A stretch of DNA of 17,641 bases from Candidatus Woesearchaeota archaeon (lineage in GTDB: Archaea > Nanobdellota > Nanobdellia > Woesearchaeales > ARS49). Of the stretch, positions 1 through 7,301 are shown one piece after another. Position 1 is the stretch's first letter. The number at the start of each line of letters is the position of its first letter. The position numbers and the translations under genes are program-made. The stretch covers positions 1-17,641 of the forward strand of contig JAHWHC010000001.1 in assembly GCA_019323555.1 (NCBI GenBank). The letters are read 5' to 3'. Below the pieces are notes generated by a model. That model was given only the letters and a program-made list of their open reading frames with translations, did no database searches and was not told where the DNA came from.

Positions 1-117
1 CTAAGAAGAAGTAAGCTGGCAACAAAACCAGCTGCAAAGCCTGAAGCAAAAAAAGCTGTCAAGAAAACAGCAAAGAAAGCTGTAAAAGAAGAGAAACCTA
101 AGGAAGAAAAGAAATAA
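1..117 (+). CDS. 3' end of a gene with a Lys/Ala/Glu-rich tail (partial)
   Basis: The plus strand is open from base 1 to a TAA at 115-117, giving 38 residues that start LRRSKLATKPAAKPEAKK and end EEKPKEEKK. The piece is almost entirely Lys, Ala, Glu and Pro with short KKA/KKT repeats. Tails like this are common on archaeal ribosomal proteins and other nucleic-acid-binding proteins, but the folded part lies outside the window, so the family cannot be named. The gene is convergent with the next one: only 8 bases separate the two stop codons, and the gap runs into a T-rich stretch on the plus strand. Confidence 0.6.
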   Translation, partial: LRRSKLATKPAAKPEAKKAVKKTAKKAVKEEKPKEEKK

Positions 118-125
118 TTTCTTTT

Positions 126-737
126 TTATTCTTTTAATATATCTGAAAGCTCTACTTTATCTACATCATGATATGTAAGGCGCCTAGTGCACGTTATGGC
201 ATGCTCAATAAATTCTGTGTTAACGCCTGCGAATGATCCAATATATTTACCCGCAGTAAATTTTAGAGTATTGTAAAGCCTGGCAGGAGAGGTATACAAA
301 CCATACTGGCAGAGGCCGCCAGGCATCTTGAAAAACGCAATAATTTGATCTCCTTTATACTCTTCAGGAATATCAGGCAGTTCGTCTTTATGTTCTGCTA
401 ATTCTGCAACTAAATCCTCTGCTTCTTCAGGCATAGAAATATCTACACAAAAAGAATTCAGATGCTGCAGAGTAGCGAGCGCCAAAACATAATCTTTTTT
501 CTCAAACAGCTCCTGCGCCTGTGCGCTGAGTGCAGGAATAGCAAGCTCTGCAACACTCTGGACTAATCGCGGATAAGTATCAGGAAGTGCTATTCCCTGC
601 TCTTCATGAAATTGTTCAAGTTTATGCAAAGCTTCTTCTGCATCATAAAAATCAGCCCTAGAAATACCAAATTCAACTTTCTCTATATTTCTCTCTACCT
701 GCCGCCCAAAAATAAAATTAAATTCTGCATCACTCAT
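126..737 (-). CDS. Unknown 203-aa protein downstream of pheT
   Basis: I do not recognise this family. The first 125 residues are predicted largely helical and acidic, with helix pairs around residues 30-50 and 60-95 (for example ELFEKKDYVLALATLQHL) that resemble TPR-like hairpins. The last 70 residues look mixed alpha/beta, with short motifs FFKMPGG (135-141) and YNTLKFTAGKYIGSFAG. There is no signal peptide or membrane segment, so it is probably cytosolic. It follows pheT on the same strand after 39 bases and could be the last gene of the pheS-pheT operon, although a TATA-like element lies in the gap. Normal composition and a complete length argue that it is real. No function is assigned. 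Confidence 0.75.
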   Translation of the reverse strand: MSDAEFNFIFGRQVERNIEKVEFGISRADFYDAEEALHKLEQFHEEQGIALPDTYPRLVQSVAELAIPALSAQAQELFEKKDYVLALATLQHLNSFCVDISMPEEAEDLVAELAEHKDELPDIPEEYKGDQIIAFFKMPGGLCQYGLYTSPARLYNTLKFTAGKYIGSFAGVNTEFIEHAITCTRRLTYHDVDKVELSDILKE

Positions 738-759
738 AAAAAAACATAAATAAAGAAAA

Positions 760-768
760 CTTAAAAAG
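760..768 (-). promoter_or_regulatory. Candidate TATA box for the 203-aa gene
   Basis: On the minus strand the gap after pheT holds CTTTTTAAG, centred about 27 nt before the ATG at 737. This is the spacing expected for a leaderless archaeal transcript. No SD is seen before the ATG. Read-through from pheT is equally possible. Confidence 0.35.
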
Positions 769-776
769 ATTGCGAA

Positions 777-2423
777 TTATTTCAGAACTGAAGATAATTC
801 AGAAAGATTAAGCTCAAATGCAGCTGCAGGCATATCAACGCCAAAGGAATTCAAGACAATTGGATTAATCTCTCCTATAAAGGCGACCTTTTTCCCCTTG
901 ACAGATATTCTAGCAGCGCGACCAGCAATAAAAGAGCCATGATCAGTGTCTTCAATGTCATAATCAACCCCCAACATCCTGAATAAATAATCAATTATCT
1001 GCCTTACCTCAGTATAATCTGCTTTGGCATGACAAGTCAAGGCAGCAATGCGTTCATAATCAACAATCTTGCCGTCCTTATTAACACTAACAATACCTTG
1101 TTCAAACATCTTCTGAGGATAATCAATATGCTTGTTTCTCATGAGAACATCCATTAGCTCAGGAATAATCCAGGGCCTGACAACAGAGTAAGTCAAAGAT
1201 TCATAATTTTTTATCTCAACACACCCAAAATCCTTTATGTTCATCTTATTGAACAGCAATTCCTTGTTAGACAAGATAGGACTAGCAACCTCTTGATATC
1301 CCATGCCAACAAAAATCTCCCTTACCGTATCAACAAAACGCTGAAGCTGGAATGTGTCCCCTTTTGTGTAGGTCTCCAGCGGAAGAGACTCAATGTTATC
1401 ATAACCATACATAATCGCGATGTCCTCAACAACATCAACAGGGTGCATGATATCGCTCCGGATTGCAGGGATGGTTATTGTGTAATTTGAGAAGTCATAA
1501 CGAGCCATCTCAACAAGCTTCTTTACCTCAGCATCCTTCAAATCAATTCCAAGAATCTTTGTGACATCCTCTTTCTTAATCTTAATAGTCTCGGTATTAA
1601 AATCCGGAGTCGTGATTGGCTTTCTAGAGTAACCGATATTCACAGAGAAAACCTCAAAACCCCGCTCATAAAACAACTGCGCAAATATATTCGCAGCAAT
1701 ATTAACTGAATCAAGATCCATGCCGGTGGCTTCAAAGAAAATCTCATCATCATCCAACTCAAGCTTGCCCATTTTATCTGAATTGATAATCGGCGGGAAG
1801 CTAAGAACCTCCTTCTGATAATCAATCAGCAAAGGAAACTTCTTGACACCCTTCAATATCCACGCATACTCTTTTCCTGTAGGGTGCTGGTCAAGAATCT
1901 GCAGAAGATCCAATTCTTTCATGAATTCCAGAGGAACAAACTTAACACTTCTGGGCGGAACTGCCTTGTAAGACACTGGAAAAGATATCTTCTTTGCAGG
2001 ATAGACGCCAATAGCAATCTTTTCCCTTCTTCTGCCATATGCCTCACAGAATTTCTCCTGCATCTGAATCAACTGCTTCAAGAAATGATCTGAAATCTTT
2101 TTACCCTTTGCAACAAAAGCAGCAATGTGCGGGCGCACAGACTTAACAGAAGAATCAACATTAATCTTGTAATCAGACTTGTTAACTTTCATAGCAGGTA
2201 TTCCTTTCTCCTTACCAAGAACACCCCGCAAGAAGATTGCAAGCCCCTCAACAGACCACAGATAAGGAAGATTAGTATCATTAAACTGGACAGTTATCTC
2301 GTCACCATCTACCTTATCCAGCTCTGCCTTTGCATAAGCCAGCAAATCCTTTAGCTCAGACTCCTTAATGGTTTTCTTAACCAGGGAATTCAAATCTTTT
2401 AATGAAAATGTGCATGTCGGCAT
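777..2423 (-). CDS. pheT: Phenylalanyl-tRNA synthetase beta subunit (archaeal type)
   Basis: This is the beta subunit of the (alpha-beta)2 PheRS that charges tRNA-Phe in the cytosol. At 548 aa it is the short archaeal/eukaryotic form, without the bacterial N-terminal EMAP-like insertion. Visible parts are a B1-like N-terminal region (1-90), a B3/B4 domain with the editing fold (about 95-255), and a B5 domain (270-345) ending in the family signature VEDIAIMYGYDNI. These are followed by the inactive class II catalytic-like domain (355-545) with GRAARISV and FIGEINP. The ATG overlaps the pheS stop by one base (TAATG), so the two are translationally coupled and give equimolar subunits. Product and start are secure. 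Confidence 0.97.
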   Translation of the reverse strand: MPTCTFSLKDLNSLVKKTIKESELKDLLAYAKAELDKVDGDEITVQFNDTNLPYLWSVEGLAIFLRGVLGKEKGIPAMKVNKSDYKINVDSSVKSVRPHIAAFVAKGKKISDHFLKQLIQMQEKFCEAYGRRREKIAIGVYPAKKISFPVSYKAVPPRSVKFVPLEFMKELDLLQILDQHPTGKEYAWILKGVKKFPLLIDYQKEVLSFPPIINSDKMGKLELDDDEIFFEATGMDLDSVNIAANIFAQLFYERGFEVFSVNIGYSRKPITTPDFNTETIKIKKEDVTKILGIDLKDAEVKKLVEMARYDFSNYTITIPAIRSDIMHPVDVVEDIAIMYGYDNIESLPLETYTKGDTFQLQRFVDTVREIFVGMGYQEVASPILSNKELLFNKMNIKDFGCVEIKNYESLTYSVVRPWIIPELMDVLMRNKHIDYPQKMFEQGIVSVNKDGKIVDYERIAALTCHAKADYTEVRQIIDYLFRMLGVDYDIEDTDHGSFIAGRAARISVKGKKVAFIGEINPIVLNSFGVDMPAAAFELNLSELSSVLK

Positions 2424-3940
2424 TAAATCACCTTTGCATTCCTTAAGTAATCAAGATCATGTGAAAACAACTGCCGGATATCTGTAATACCCAGCTTAAA
2501 CATCGCAATCCTGTCAATACCTATGCCCCAAGCCAAGACAGGAACATCCTTTCCGAGAAGAGGAACAACAACCTCTGGCCTAAAAATACCTGCCCCGCCT
2601 AGTTCTATCCAGCCCATCACAGGATGCTTTGCAAACAACTCAACACTAGGCTCTGTAAAAGGAAAATAACCAGGCACAAGCTTGACTTCCTCTGCACCTG
2701 CAAACTCCTTTGCAAACATCTTAAGCAATGAAAACAAGTGCCTTATGTTCAAGCCTTCTTCAATAATAATGCCCTCTGTCTGATAAAAATCAACTGCATG
2801 AGTTGCGTCAACAACATCTGGCCTAAAACAACGGGCAATGCCAAAATATTTTCCAGGAATCTTTAAATCAGGAGAAGCAAGCATCCGCGCAGAGCAGGCA
2901 GTACCCTGTGTCCTTAAAACAATATTCTGAGTCCTCTTTACATCAAACTCATACTCCCACCCTTTGCTGCCCGTGTTGCCTCCATTTTCGTGAGCAGCCT
3001 TGACTCTCTTGACAAGCTTGTCATCTAATTTAGCAGGCTTTGCATCAACATAATACGCATCATGAATAGCTCTAGCAGAGTGAAACTGCGGCATATACAG
3101 GGCATCCATGTCCCAAAACTCTGATTCGGCAAGAGGGCCCTTCATCTCAGTAAACCCCAGCTCAATAAATTTTTCCCTGACATCATCAAGGAAACGCCGA
3201 TAGTTCTGTTTCTTACCGCAATAAATCTTAGGCACCTTGCTCTTTACATCATAGTGCCTGAACTTTTTTTCACGCCAGGAGCCTGTACGAAGCATCTGCG
3301 GTGTCAAGGAATCAATAACTGTCTCGTCCTCTACACCCATCTGAATCAACTGCTTGCCAACAGGCAGCAGTTCTGCCTTCATAATCTTCTGCAGTTCAAC
3401 CCTGACAATGTTTTTTCTTTTCTTAAGATTCTCAAGAGCGTGTTTTTCCTCAGGAGCAAGATTTTTTATCTCAATAGGAAATGTCTTCTGGATAAAAATC
3501 TCTTCTGGAAACTCTTTTGACAGAAACTTCTTGCCCTGGTCAGTCAGCTTAACACGCAATTCCTTGTTCTTCACTATAAGAATCATTGCCTTCTTTCTAA
3601 GGGTTCCCAAGCAGGTGTTAAGCTCCTCTTTGCTCAAGCCGTTTTTCTCCAGGCGAGAAATAGAAATCTCCTTGTCCTTCACCTTTTCAATAAAACGCCT
3701 CTCCGGAAGCTGCTCTTTAAGGTATTTTTCACCATTCTTATCAAGATTAACCACTTCCTTAAGCTCTGTGTCAATCTGTATAGCCTTCTTATTCTGAAGC
3801 CACTGCAGGGCACGCATAACTTCAATATCCTGCAGCCCTGTGGCAGAAACAATCTGGGGAAGAGTCTTGAATTTACCAAGAACAGGCAAAACCCTCCGCT
3901 CCAGAGGATGTAACTTTTCAGCTAGTTTCTTCACGTCCAT
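2423..3940 (-). CDS. pheS: Phenylalanyl-tRNA synthetase alpha subunit
   Basis: This is the catalytic alpha subunit of PheRS, which makes Phe-AMP and transfers Phe to tRNA-Phe. Residues 1-150 form winged-helix-like tRNA-binding modules typical of archaeal/eukaryotic PheS. The class II core follows: motif 1 near 258-275 (LGFTEMKGPLAESEFWDMD), motif 2 at 341-373 (VLRTQGTACSARML, then GIARCFRPD), WIELGGAGIFRPEV at 444-457, and motif 3 at 471-482 (WGIGIDRIAMFK). The usual motif 2 reads RTHTT or RTHTS; here it is RTQGT, a change beside the substrate pocket. The length of 505 aa is normal. It lies 30 bases after the TrmB-like gene on the same strand; an A/T-rich stretch there is only a weak promoter candidate, so co-transcription with the regulator is plausible. 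Confidence 0.97.
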   Translation of the reverse strand: MDVKKLAEKLHPLERRVLPVLGKFKTLPQIVSATGLQDIEVMRALQWLQNKKAIQIDTELKEVVNLDKNGEKYLKEQLPERRFIEKVKDKEISISRLEKNGLSKEELNTCLGTLRKKAMILIVKNKELRVKLTDQGKKFLSKEFPEEIFIQKTFPIEIKNLAPEEKHALENLKKRKNIVRVELQKIMKAELLPVGKQLIQMGVEDETVIDSLTPQMLRTGSWREKKFRHYDVKSKVPKIYCGKKQNYRRFLDDVREKFIELGFTEMKGPLAESEFWDMDALYMPQFHSARAIHDAYYVDAKPAKLDDKLVKRVKAAHENGGNTGSKGWEYEFDVKRTQNIVLRTQGTACSARMLASPDLKIPGKYFGIARCFRPDVVDATHAVDFYQTEGIIIEEGLNIRHLFSLLKMFAKEFAGAEEVKLVPGYFPFTEPSVELFAKHPVMGWIELGGAGIFRPEVVVPLLGKDVPVLAWGIGIDRIAMFKLGITDIRQLFSHDLDYLRNAKVI

Positions 3941-3970
3941 GGTATCACAAAAAGAGAAAAAAGAAAATTT

Positions 3971-4771
3971 TTATTTTGTTTTCATGGTTTTCCATGCGGT
4001 ATCAAACAATGACTCCATTGCTTTTGCAAAGAATGGGGAATTCACCCAGATACCCACATCATAGGTAGGGTGAACCTCTTTGTCGTCCAACACCATAAAT
4101 ACAATCTCTTTTCCATCAACAATACAGAATCTTGCTTTAGAATCTGTATTGCGCACATCAGCTACAGAGCCGATCTCAGAAACGGTTTTCTTTGTTTCTC
4201 TTGTCAAAGGTGCAGCAATTTTTATTTTAACTCCCTTCTTCTTAAGTTTTTCAAATACTGGCTTCAGACCTTCCACTTTTCTCATCAAACCTTGAGATGT
4301 TGTAAGAATAGTAACAGATTTCTGCGCGTTCTTGATGGTCAGCTCAAGATGATTATAGAGATTGTGCCTTCCTTTGATGCTTCCGCTCAAATCAGTAGGC
4401 TCAATAACCTCGATGCCCTGCTTATGCAGAGACTGAAGCTCTCCAAGAACATCTGTGTTTTTCAGATCCTCTAATCTCTTGACTTTCATCAAAGCGTCTT
4501 CATGCATGTTTTTCTTGACCCGCTCAATAACTTCTGAAGGAGGAACTGCAATATACTTGATAGGTTTCCCAAGCTTCATGATAACAAAACCTTTTTTCTC
4601 AAGACTCTCAAGAACATCATAACTCCTGGATCTCGGAACATTAGCAATGTCAGAAAGCTCACCAGCAGTCGCGACACCCCTGGATAACAGTGATGCCCAT
4701 ATCTTCACTTCATACAAGTTCAAAGAAAAATACCGACGTAACTTGCTTAAAAATTCTTCTTTTACTATCAT
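3971..4771 (-). CDS. TrmB-family transcriptional regulator
   Basis: At 266 aa the protein starts with a winged helix-turn-helix (about 10-80) of TrmB type: LNLYEVKIWASLLSRG, then ATAGELSDIANVPRSRSYDVLESLEKKG, where SRSYDVLESLEKKGF is the recognition helix and turn. A charged linker (80-120) leads to a C-terminal phospholipase-D-like sensor domain (130-266), the usual TrmB effector region. TrmB proteins in other archaea sense sugars or other metabolites and repress or activate nearby genes. The ligand here is unknown. The start has a strong SD (GGAGGT, minus strand, 4776-4781) four bases before the ATG. A perfect palindrome sits over its predicted transcription start, which suggests autoregulation. 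It is the first gene before pheS-pheT and may control or simply share that transcript. Confidence 0.88.
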   Translation of the reverse strand: MIVKEEFLSKLRRYFSLNLYEVKIWASLLSRGVATAGELSDIANVPRSRSYDVLESLEKKGFVIMKLGKPIKYIAVPPSEVIERVKKNMHEDALMKVKRLEDLKNTDVLGELQSLHKQGIEVIEPTDLSGSIKGRHNLYNHLELTIKNAQKSVTILTTSQGLMRKVEGLKPVFEKLKKKGVKIKIAAPLTRETKKTVSEIGSVADVRNTDSKARFCIVDGKEIVFMVLDDKEVHPTYDVGIWVNSPFFAKAMESLFDTAWKTMKTK

Positions 4772-4775
4772 TTAT

Positions 4776-4781
4776 ACCTCC
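4776..4781 (-). promoter_or_regulatory. Shine-Dalgarno site of the TrmB-like gene
   Basis: The minus strand reads GGAGGT, then four bases, then ATG. It is a full match to the archaeal anti-SD and fixes the start at 4771. Confidence 0.8.
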
Positions 4782-4795
4782 CCCCTTTTTTTGTT

Positions 4796-4812
4796 ATTTA
4801 CCTGAGGTAAAT
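4796..4812 (-). promoter_or_regulatory. Perfect 17-bp palindrome, candidate operator
   Basis: Arms ATTTACCT (4796-4803) and AGGTAAAT (4805-4812) are exact reverse complements around a single G. The TATA box at 4821-4830 predicts a transcription start near 4799, inside the palindrome. Binding there by a dimeric regulator would block initiation. The most likely binder is the TrmB-like protein encoded directly downstream (inference). The sequence differs from the TATCAC-N5-GTGATA box described for Thermococcales TrmB proteins. Confidence 0.6.
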
Positions 4813-4820
4813 CTGAACCA

Positions 4821-4830
4821 CTATTTATAT
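4821..4830 (-). promoter_or_regulatory. TATA box of the TrmB-like gene
   Basis: The minus strand reads ATATAAATAG, a strong archaeal TATA box. A start about 27 nt downstream would give a leader of roughly 28 nt carrying the SD. The element is nearly symmetric and could also fire on the plus strand, where no gene is seen. Confidence 0.65.
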
Positions 4831-4836
4831 GTTACG

Positions 4837-4880
4837 GTTTTGATGCACTACAAAGAGGGGATAATAGTGCAGGGCAAAAC
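4837..4880. other. Intergenic hairpin between Pelota and TrmB-like genes
   Basis: Outer arms GTTTTG (4837-4842) and CAAAAC (4875-4880) pair perfectly. Inner arms TGCACTA (4844-4850) and TAGTGCA (4865-4871) also pair perfectly. They are separated by an A/GGG internal loop, with a 14-base apical loop. This makes 13 base pairs in an AT-rich gap. It could be the 3' end of the pelota transcript, part of a long leader of the TrmB-like gene read from a second TATA-like element (4928-4937, minus strand), or a small RNA. No tandem G-A kink-turn is present. The rest of the 208-base gap holds a small AT palindrome at 4956-4968 and nothing else I can name. Confidence 0.5.
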
Positions 4881-4979
4881 TTTTGTTTTATTCGTTGCTA
4901 CTCTAGAATAGAAAAATGGGGCGCACATATATAAACATTTATGTCATCGAGAATAGATTTTGAAAATCATATACGAAAT

Positions 4980-6035
4980 TTAGTAGGCCAGCTTAAACCG
5001 AAGAAGGGCTGCGATGCCCCCAAGACCGTCTAATTTCTTGCCGCCAGAGTGCTCTGTAGAAATAATATGAACCTTTGCCTTGCTTTTGTCAGCAAGCTTC
5101 ATCAATTTGTCAAGCTTCTCAAACTTTTCTTCATCTCTTAATTTCATTATCAATGCGTCTGTCACAAGCAGATCCTTTACAGCCCCTGCATTAACAGCCT
5201 GCTCAACTTCACTCATCCCATAAGCAGCAACACCTTGCTTTGATATCTCTGAAAGAACCTTCTCAACAAGAACCATCTCCTCGCTAACCTGCTCCTCTTT
5301 CAGAGCTGCCTGCACCTCGTCCCGTTTTAGGACTTCGCTGATTGCAGACTCATCTGCAGAGGAACATGTTGCCTGTATAATCTTGCTTTTCAATTCAGGA
5401 TTCTGAAGGACTTTCAGTAGCTCTTCTTTCCAGAAAGCAGGACTTGCCAAAATTATCTTATCTAACTTATACCGCTTTTCATATTCCTCCAACTGCTTGA
5501 TAATCTCTGCATAAAAAGTTGACTTGACAGGCGCATCTGCACCTTTCTTGGTGACCTCTCCATGAATATTAGTCAATAATTCATAACCAGAACGCTTCAT
5601 CAAGGCAAAAAAAGCATCCTCCCTGTCAAAAACACAAATCAGAATCTTCAGCAATTTTGCTTCTGCAGCCTCTTTTAATCTCTTGACCTGGTAAGCAGGC
5701 CACTCTTCTTTTGAGATGGTTATTGTTGTATCTTCCTCAACATTAAAAGTGTGATGACTGCCTTTCTGAACATCCTCCGGCCCCTCAAGAATAGTCCCCA
5801 GAATTCTTAGCCTTGCTGTTGTTTTTGAAAATTCAACCTTTTCAACCTTTATAGAGATAAACACAGACTTTCGCACAGCCTCTTTCTCAGTAGAGCCCAC
5901 CTTAATCTTACGAAGAGTCTTGCCTTTAACAACATCTCCTGCGTCAATGACCTGACTCAAGTACCACAAGTCATCAAGTGTCTCGATCTTGACTTTTGCT
6001 TCGCCTTTCTTGAAATTTGAGCTAATTATCTTCAT
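4980..6035 (-). CDS. pelA: Pelota/Dom34, mRNA surveillance and ribosome rescue factor
   Basis: This is a release-factor paralogue that enters the A site of stalled ribosomes and, with aEF1A and ABCE1, splits them. Three domains are visible: an Sm-like N-terminal domain (1-128) starting MKIISSNFKKGEAKVK with DDLWYLSQVI and the GSHHTFNVEED strand; an eRF1-type central domain (132-255) lacking the GGQ loop, as expected for Pelota rather than aRF1; and a C-terminal eRF1_3 domain (258-351) ending STEHSGGKKLDGLGG-IAALLRF. The frame is open to 6092, but MKII is the conserved family start and sits 28 nt from a TATA-like element, so the 351-aa form is chosen. It is transcribed alone, back to back with the surface-protein cluster. 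Confidence 0.95.
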   Translation of the reverse strand: MKIISSNFKKGEAKVKIETLDDLWYLSQVIDAGDVVKGKTLRKIKVGSTEKEAVRKSVFISIKVEKVEFSKTTARLRILGTILEGPEDVQKGSHHTFNVEEDTTITISKEEWPAYQVKRLKEAAEAKLLKILICVFDREDAFFALMKRSGYELLTNIHGEVTKKGADAPVKSTFYAEIIKQLEEYEKRYKLDKIILASPAFWKEELLKVLQNPELKSKIIQATCSSADESAISEVLKRDEVQAALKEEQVSEEMVLVEKVLSEISKQGVAAYGMSEVEQAVNAGAVKDLLVTDALIMKLRDEEKFEKLDKLMKLADKSKAKVHIISTEHSGGKKLDGLGGIAALLRFKLAY

Positions 6036-6058
6036 GATTTGTTTAAAAAGCGCTTCAG

Positions 6059-6067
6059 CATTTAAAA
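6059..6067 (-). promoter_or_regulatory. TATA-like box for pelota
   Basis: The minus strand reads TTTTAAATG, centred about 28 nt before the ATG at 6035. With no SD present, this fits a leaderless mRNA and supports the shorter protein start. Confidence 0.5.
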
Positions 6068-6083
6068 TTTGCCCCCTTGAAAA

Positions 6084-6101
6084 GAAAAACATTTATATAT
6101 A
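6084..6101 (+). promoter_or_regulatory. BRE/TATA promoter of the surface-protein cluster
   Basis: GAAAAAC (BRE-like) is followed by TTTATATATA at 6092-6101. A start near 6122 would give a leader of about 24 nt that contains the SD at 6136-6142. The core is almost symmetric and may also act leftward. Confidence 0.65.
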
Positions 6102-6135
6102 CTCTTTATCGTAGGTATATTAATAAAAGAAAAAA

Positions 6136-6142
6136 AGGTGAT
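6136..6142 (+). promoter_or_regulatory. Shine-Dalgarno site of the first cluster gene
   Basis: AGGTGAT matches the 3' part of the GGAGGTGAT consensus, three bases before the ATG at 6146. It decides the start over the upstream ATG at 6077, which would lie ahead of the TATA box. Confidence 0.7.
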
Positions 6143-6145
6143 TTG

Positions 6146-7300
6146 ATGAGAAAACGAGCTCAGGGCGCTACTGCCTCAACACTCATAGGCATCATAACAA
6201 TATTGCTTATCTTTTACATCTTGTTTTTACCACCTGCAGAAAGACAGGCACTTCTTTCTGATGAAAACTTATCTGCAACAGGAGAGGTCATACAAAAACA
6301 AGTATTGTTGAAAGCACCAATAGGCAAACTTGATTTTGTAGGAGAGAATGAATTTGACCACTACCTGCCAAACCTCTACCTGCATGAATCCCGTGCAGCA
6401 GACATACTGGCAAACATCAATCCATTCACAATCAAAAAAACAGTCTATAAAACAGACAGAAAAGAACACACTTTCAAGATAGCAGACCCTGCAAACACAC
6501 AAAATGTTTTCTTAAGCATAACAGCACCTAAACACGAAGGCATACTAAGCGTAGAGTTCAACGGACTGGACATCTTTGAAGGGGAGGTAAGGCAGACAAA
6601 CCCTCCGCCAATACCAATCAGAACAGACTACCTAAAAGAAACAAACACAGTAGCATTCCAGCTAGAAGGCTTCGGCATACCAACAAGAGAGTATGAATTC
6701 AGTGAAGCAAAAATAATCGGCGATGTTCTAGATGTAAGCAGATTAGCAGGAAAAAGCTCAATACCATTAGGAAATGCAGAATACAACAACATGGACAGGG
6801 CATGGATAGACTTCTACCCATTATGCGACCAATTCACTGTAGGCGTGATGGACATACTGCTAAACAACAAAAAAATATTCTCTGGAGTGCCAGAGTGCGA
6901 GAGCCTGAACAGAAAAGACCTATACAAAGAGGACCTAAACCCTGGCAAAAATGAAATCGAGATAATTCTGTCATCTGGCAGCGCATCAATAGAGCAGATA
7001 AGAATCAAGACAATACTAGACGAATCAAAAAGCTTCATGGACTACTTCAATGTAAACAGCAACCTCTACAGCCAGATAATAAGCGGAGCAAGAAGCGTCA
7101 GTCTCTTAGTGAGTTTTGTTGATGACAGCAGACTGAAAAATGCAAGACTGAATATCAATGGAAGACTCTACATGATAGACCAGAGAACACCAAAATACAG
7201 AGTAGACATAACAAATGACATAGAGGAAGGAAACAACTACATAGAATTAACGCCGCTGACAGAACTCAACATCGTAAAACTAGAAATAACTGCAGATTGA
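6146..7300 (+). CDS. Single-pass surface protein with three beta-repeats, pilin-like N-terminus
   Basis: This is a 384-aa protein of no family I can name. The N-terminus MRKRAQGATAST, followed by a hydrophobic helix (12-29), resembles archaeal type IV prepilins (basic n-region, small residue, Q, hydrophobic h-region). It could equally be a plain signal anchor. The ectodomain carries three related beta-repeats at about 120-190, 218-290 and 318-384. Each has an Ile/Leu-x-Asn-Gly/Asn strand (VEFNGLDIFEG, ILLNNKKIFSG, LNINGRLYMID) and a later G/E-x-N-x-I/V-E/A strand (ETNTVAFQL, GKNEIEIIL, GNNYIELTP). This recalls jelly-roll carbohydrate-binding modules of glycosidases. Repeat 2 holds the only two cysteines (227, 251). 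It leads the cluster; the next ATG begins one base after its stop. Confidence 0.8.
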   Translation: MRKRAQGATASTLIGIITILLIFYILFLPPAERQALLSDENLSATGEVIQKQVLLKAPIGKLDFVGENEFDHYLPNLYLHESRAADILANINPFTIKKTVYKTDRKEHTFKIADPANTQNVFLSITAPKHEGILSVEFNGLDIFEGEVRQTNPPPIPIRTDYLKETNTVAFQLEGFGIPTREYEFSEAKIIGDVLDVSRLAGKSSIPLGNAEYNNMDRAWIDFYPLCDQFTVGVMDILLNNKKIFSGVPECESLNRKDLYKEDLNPGKNEIEIILSSGSASIEQIRIKTILDESKSFMDYFNVNSNLYSQIISGARSVSLLVSFVDDSRLKNARLNINGRLYMIDQRTPKYRVDITNDIEEGNNYIELTPLTELNIVKLEITAD

Positions 7301-7301
7301 A

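Noticed and set aside
3943..3948. TATCAC just upstream of pheS as a TrmB half-site
   Set aside because: Only one half of the known palindromic box is present and a six-base match is expected by chance.
4848..4928. 26-codon ORF on the minus strand in the regulator upstream gap
   Set aside because: It has no SD, its ATG overlaps the TATA-like element, and no recognisable motif is present; the hairpin explains the sequence better.
6036..6092. Longer Pelota start (19 extra residues)
   Set aside because: MKII is the conserved family start, the extension is not Pelota-like, and a TATA-like box lies inside it.
6077..6145. Upstream ATG extending the first cluster gene by 23 residues
   Set aside because: It would start before the TATA box at 6092-6101. 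The ATG at 6146 has a SD and begins a typical basic-hydrophobic N-terminus.
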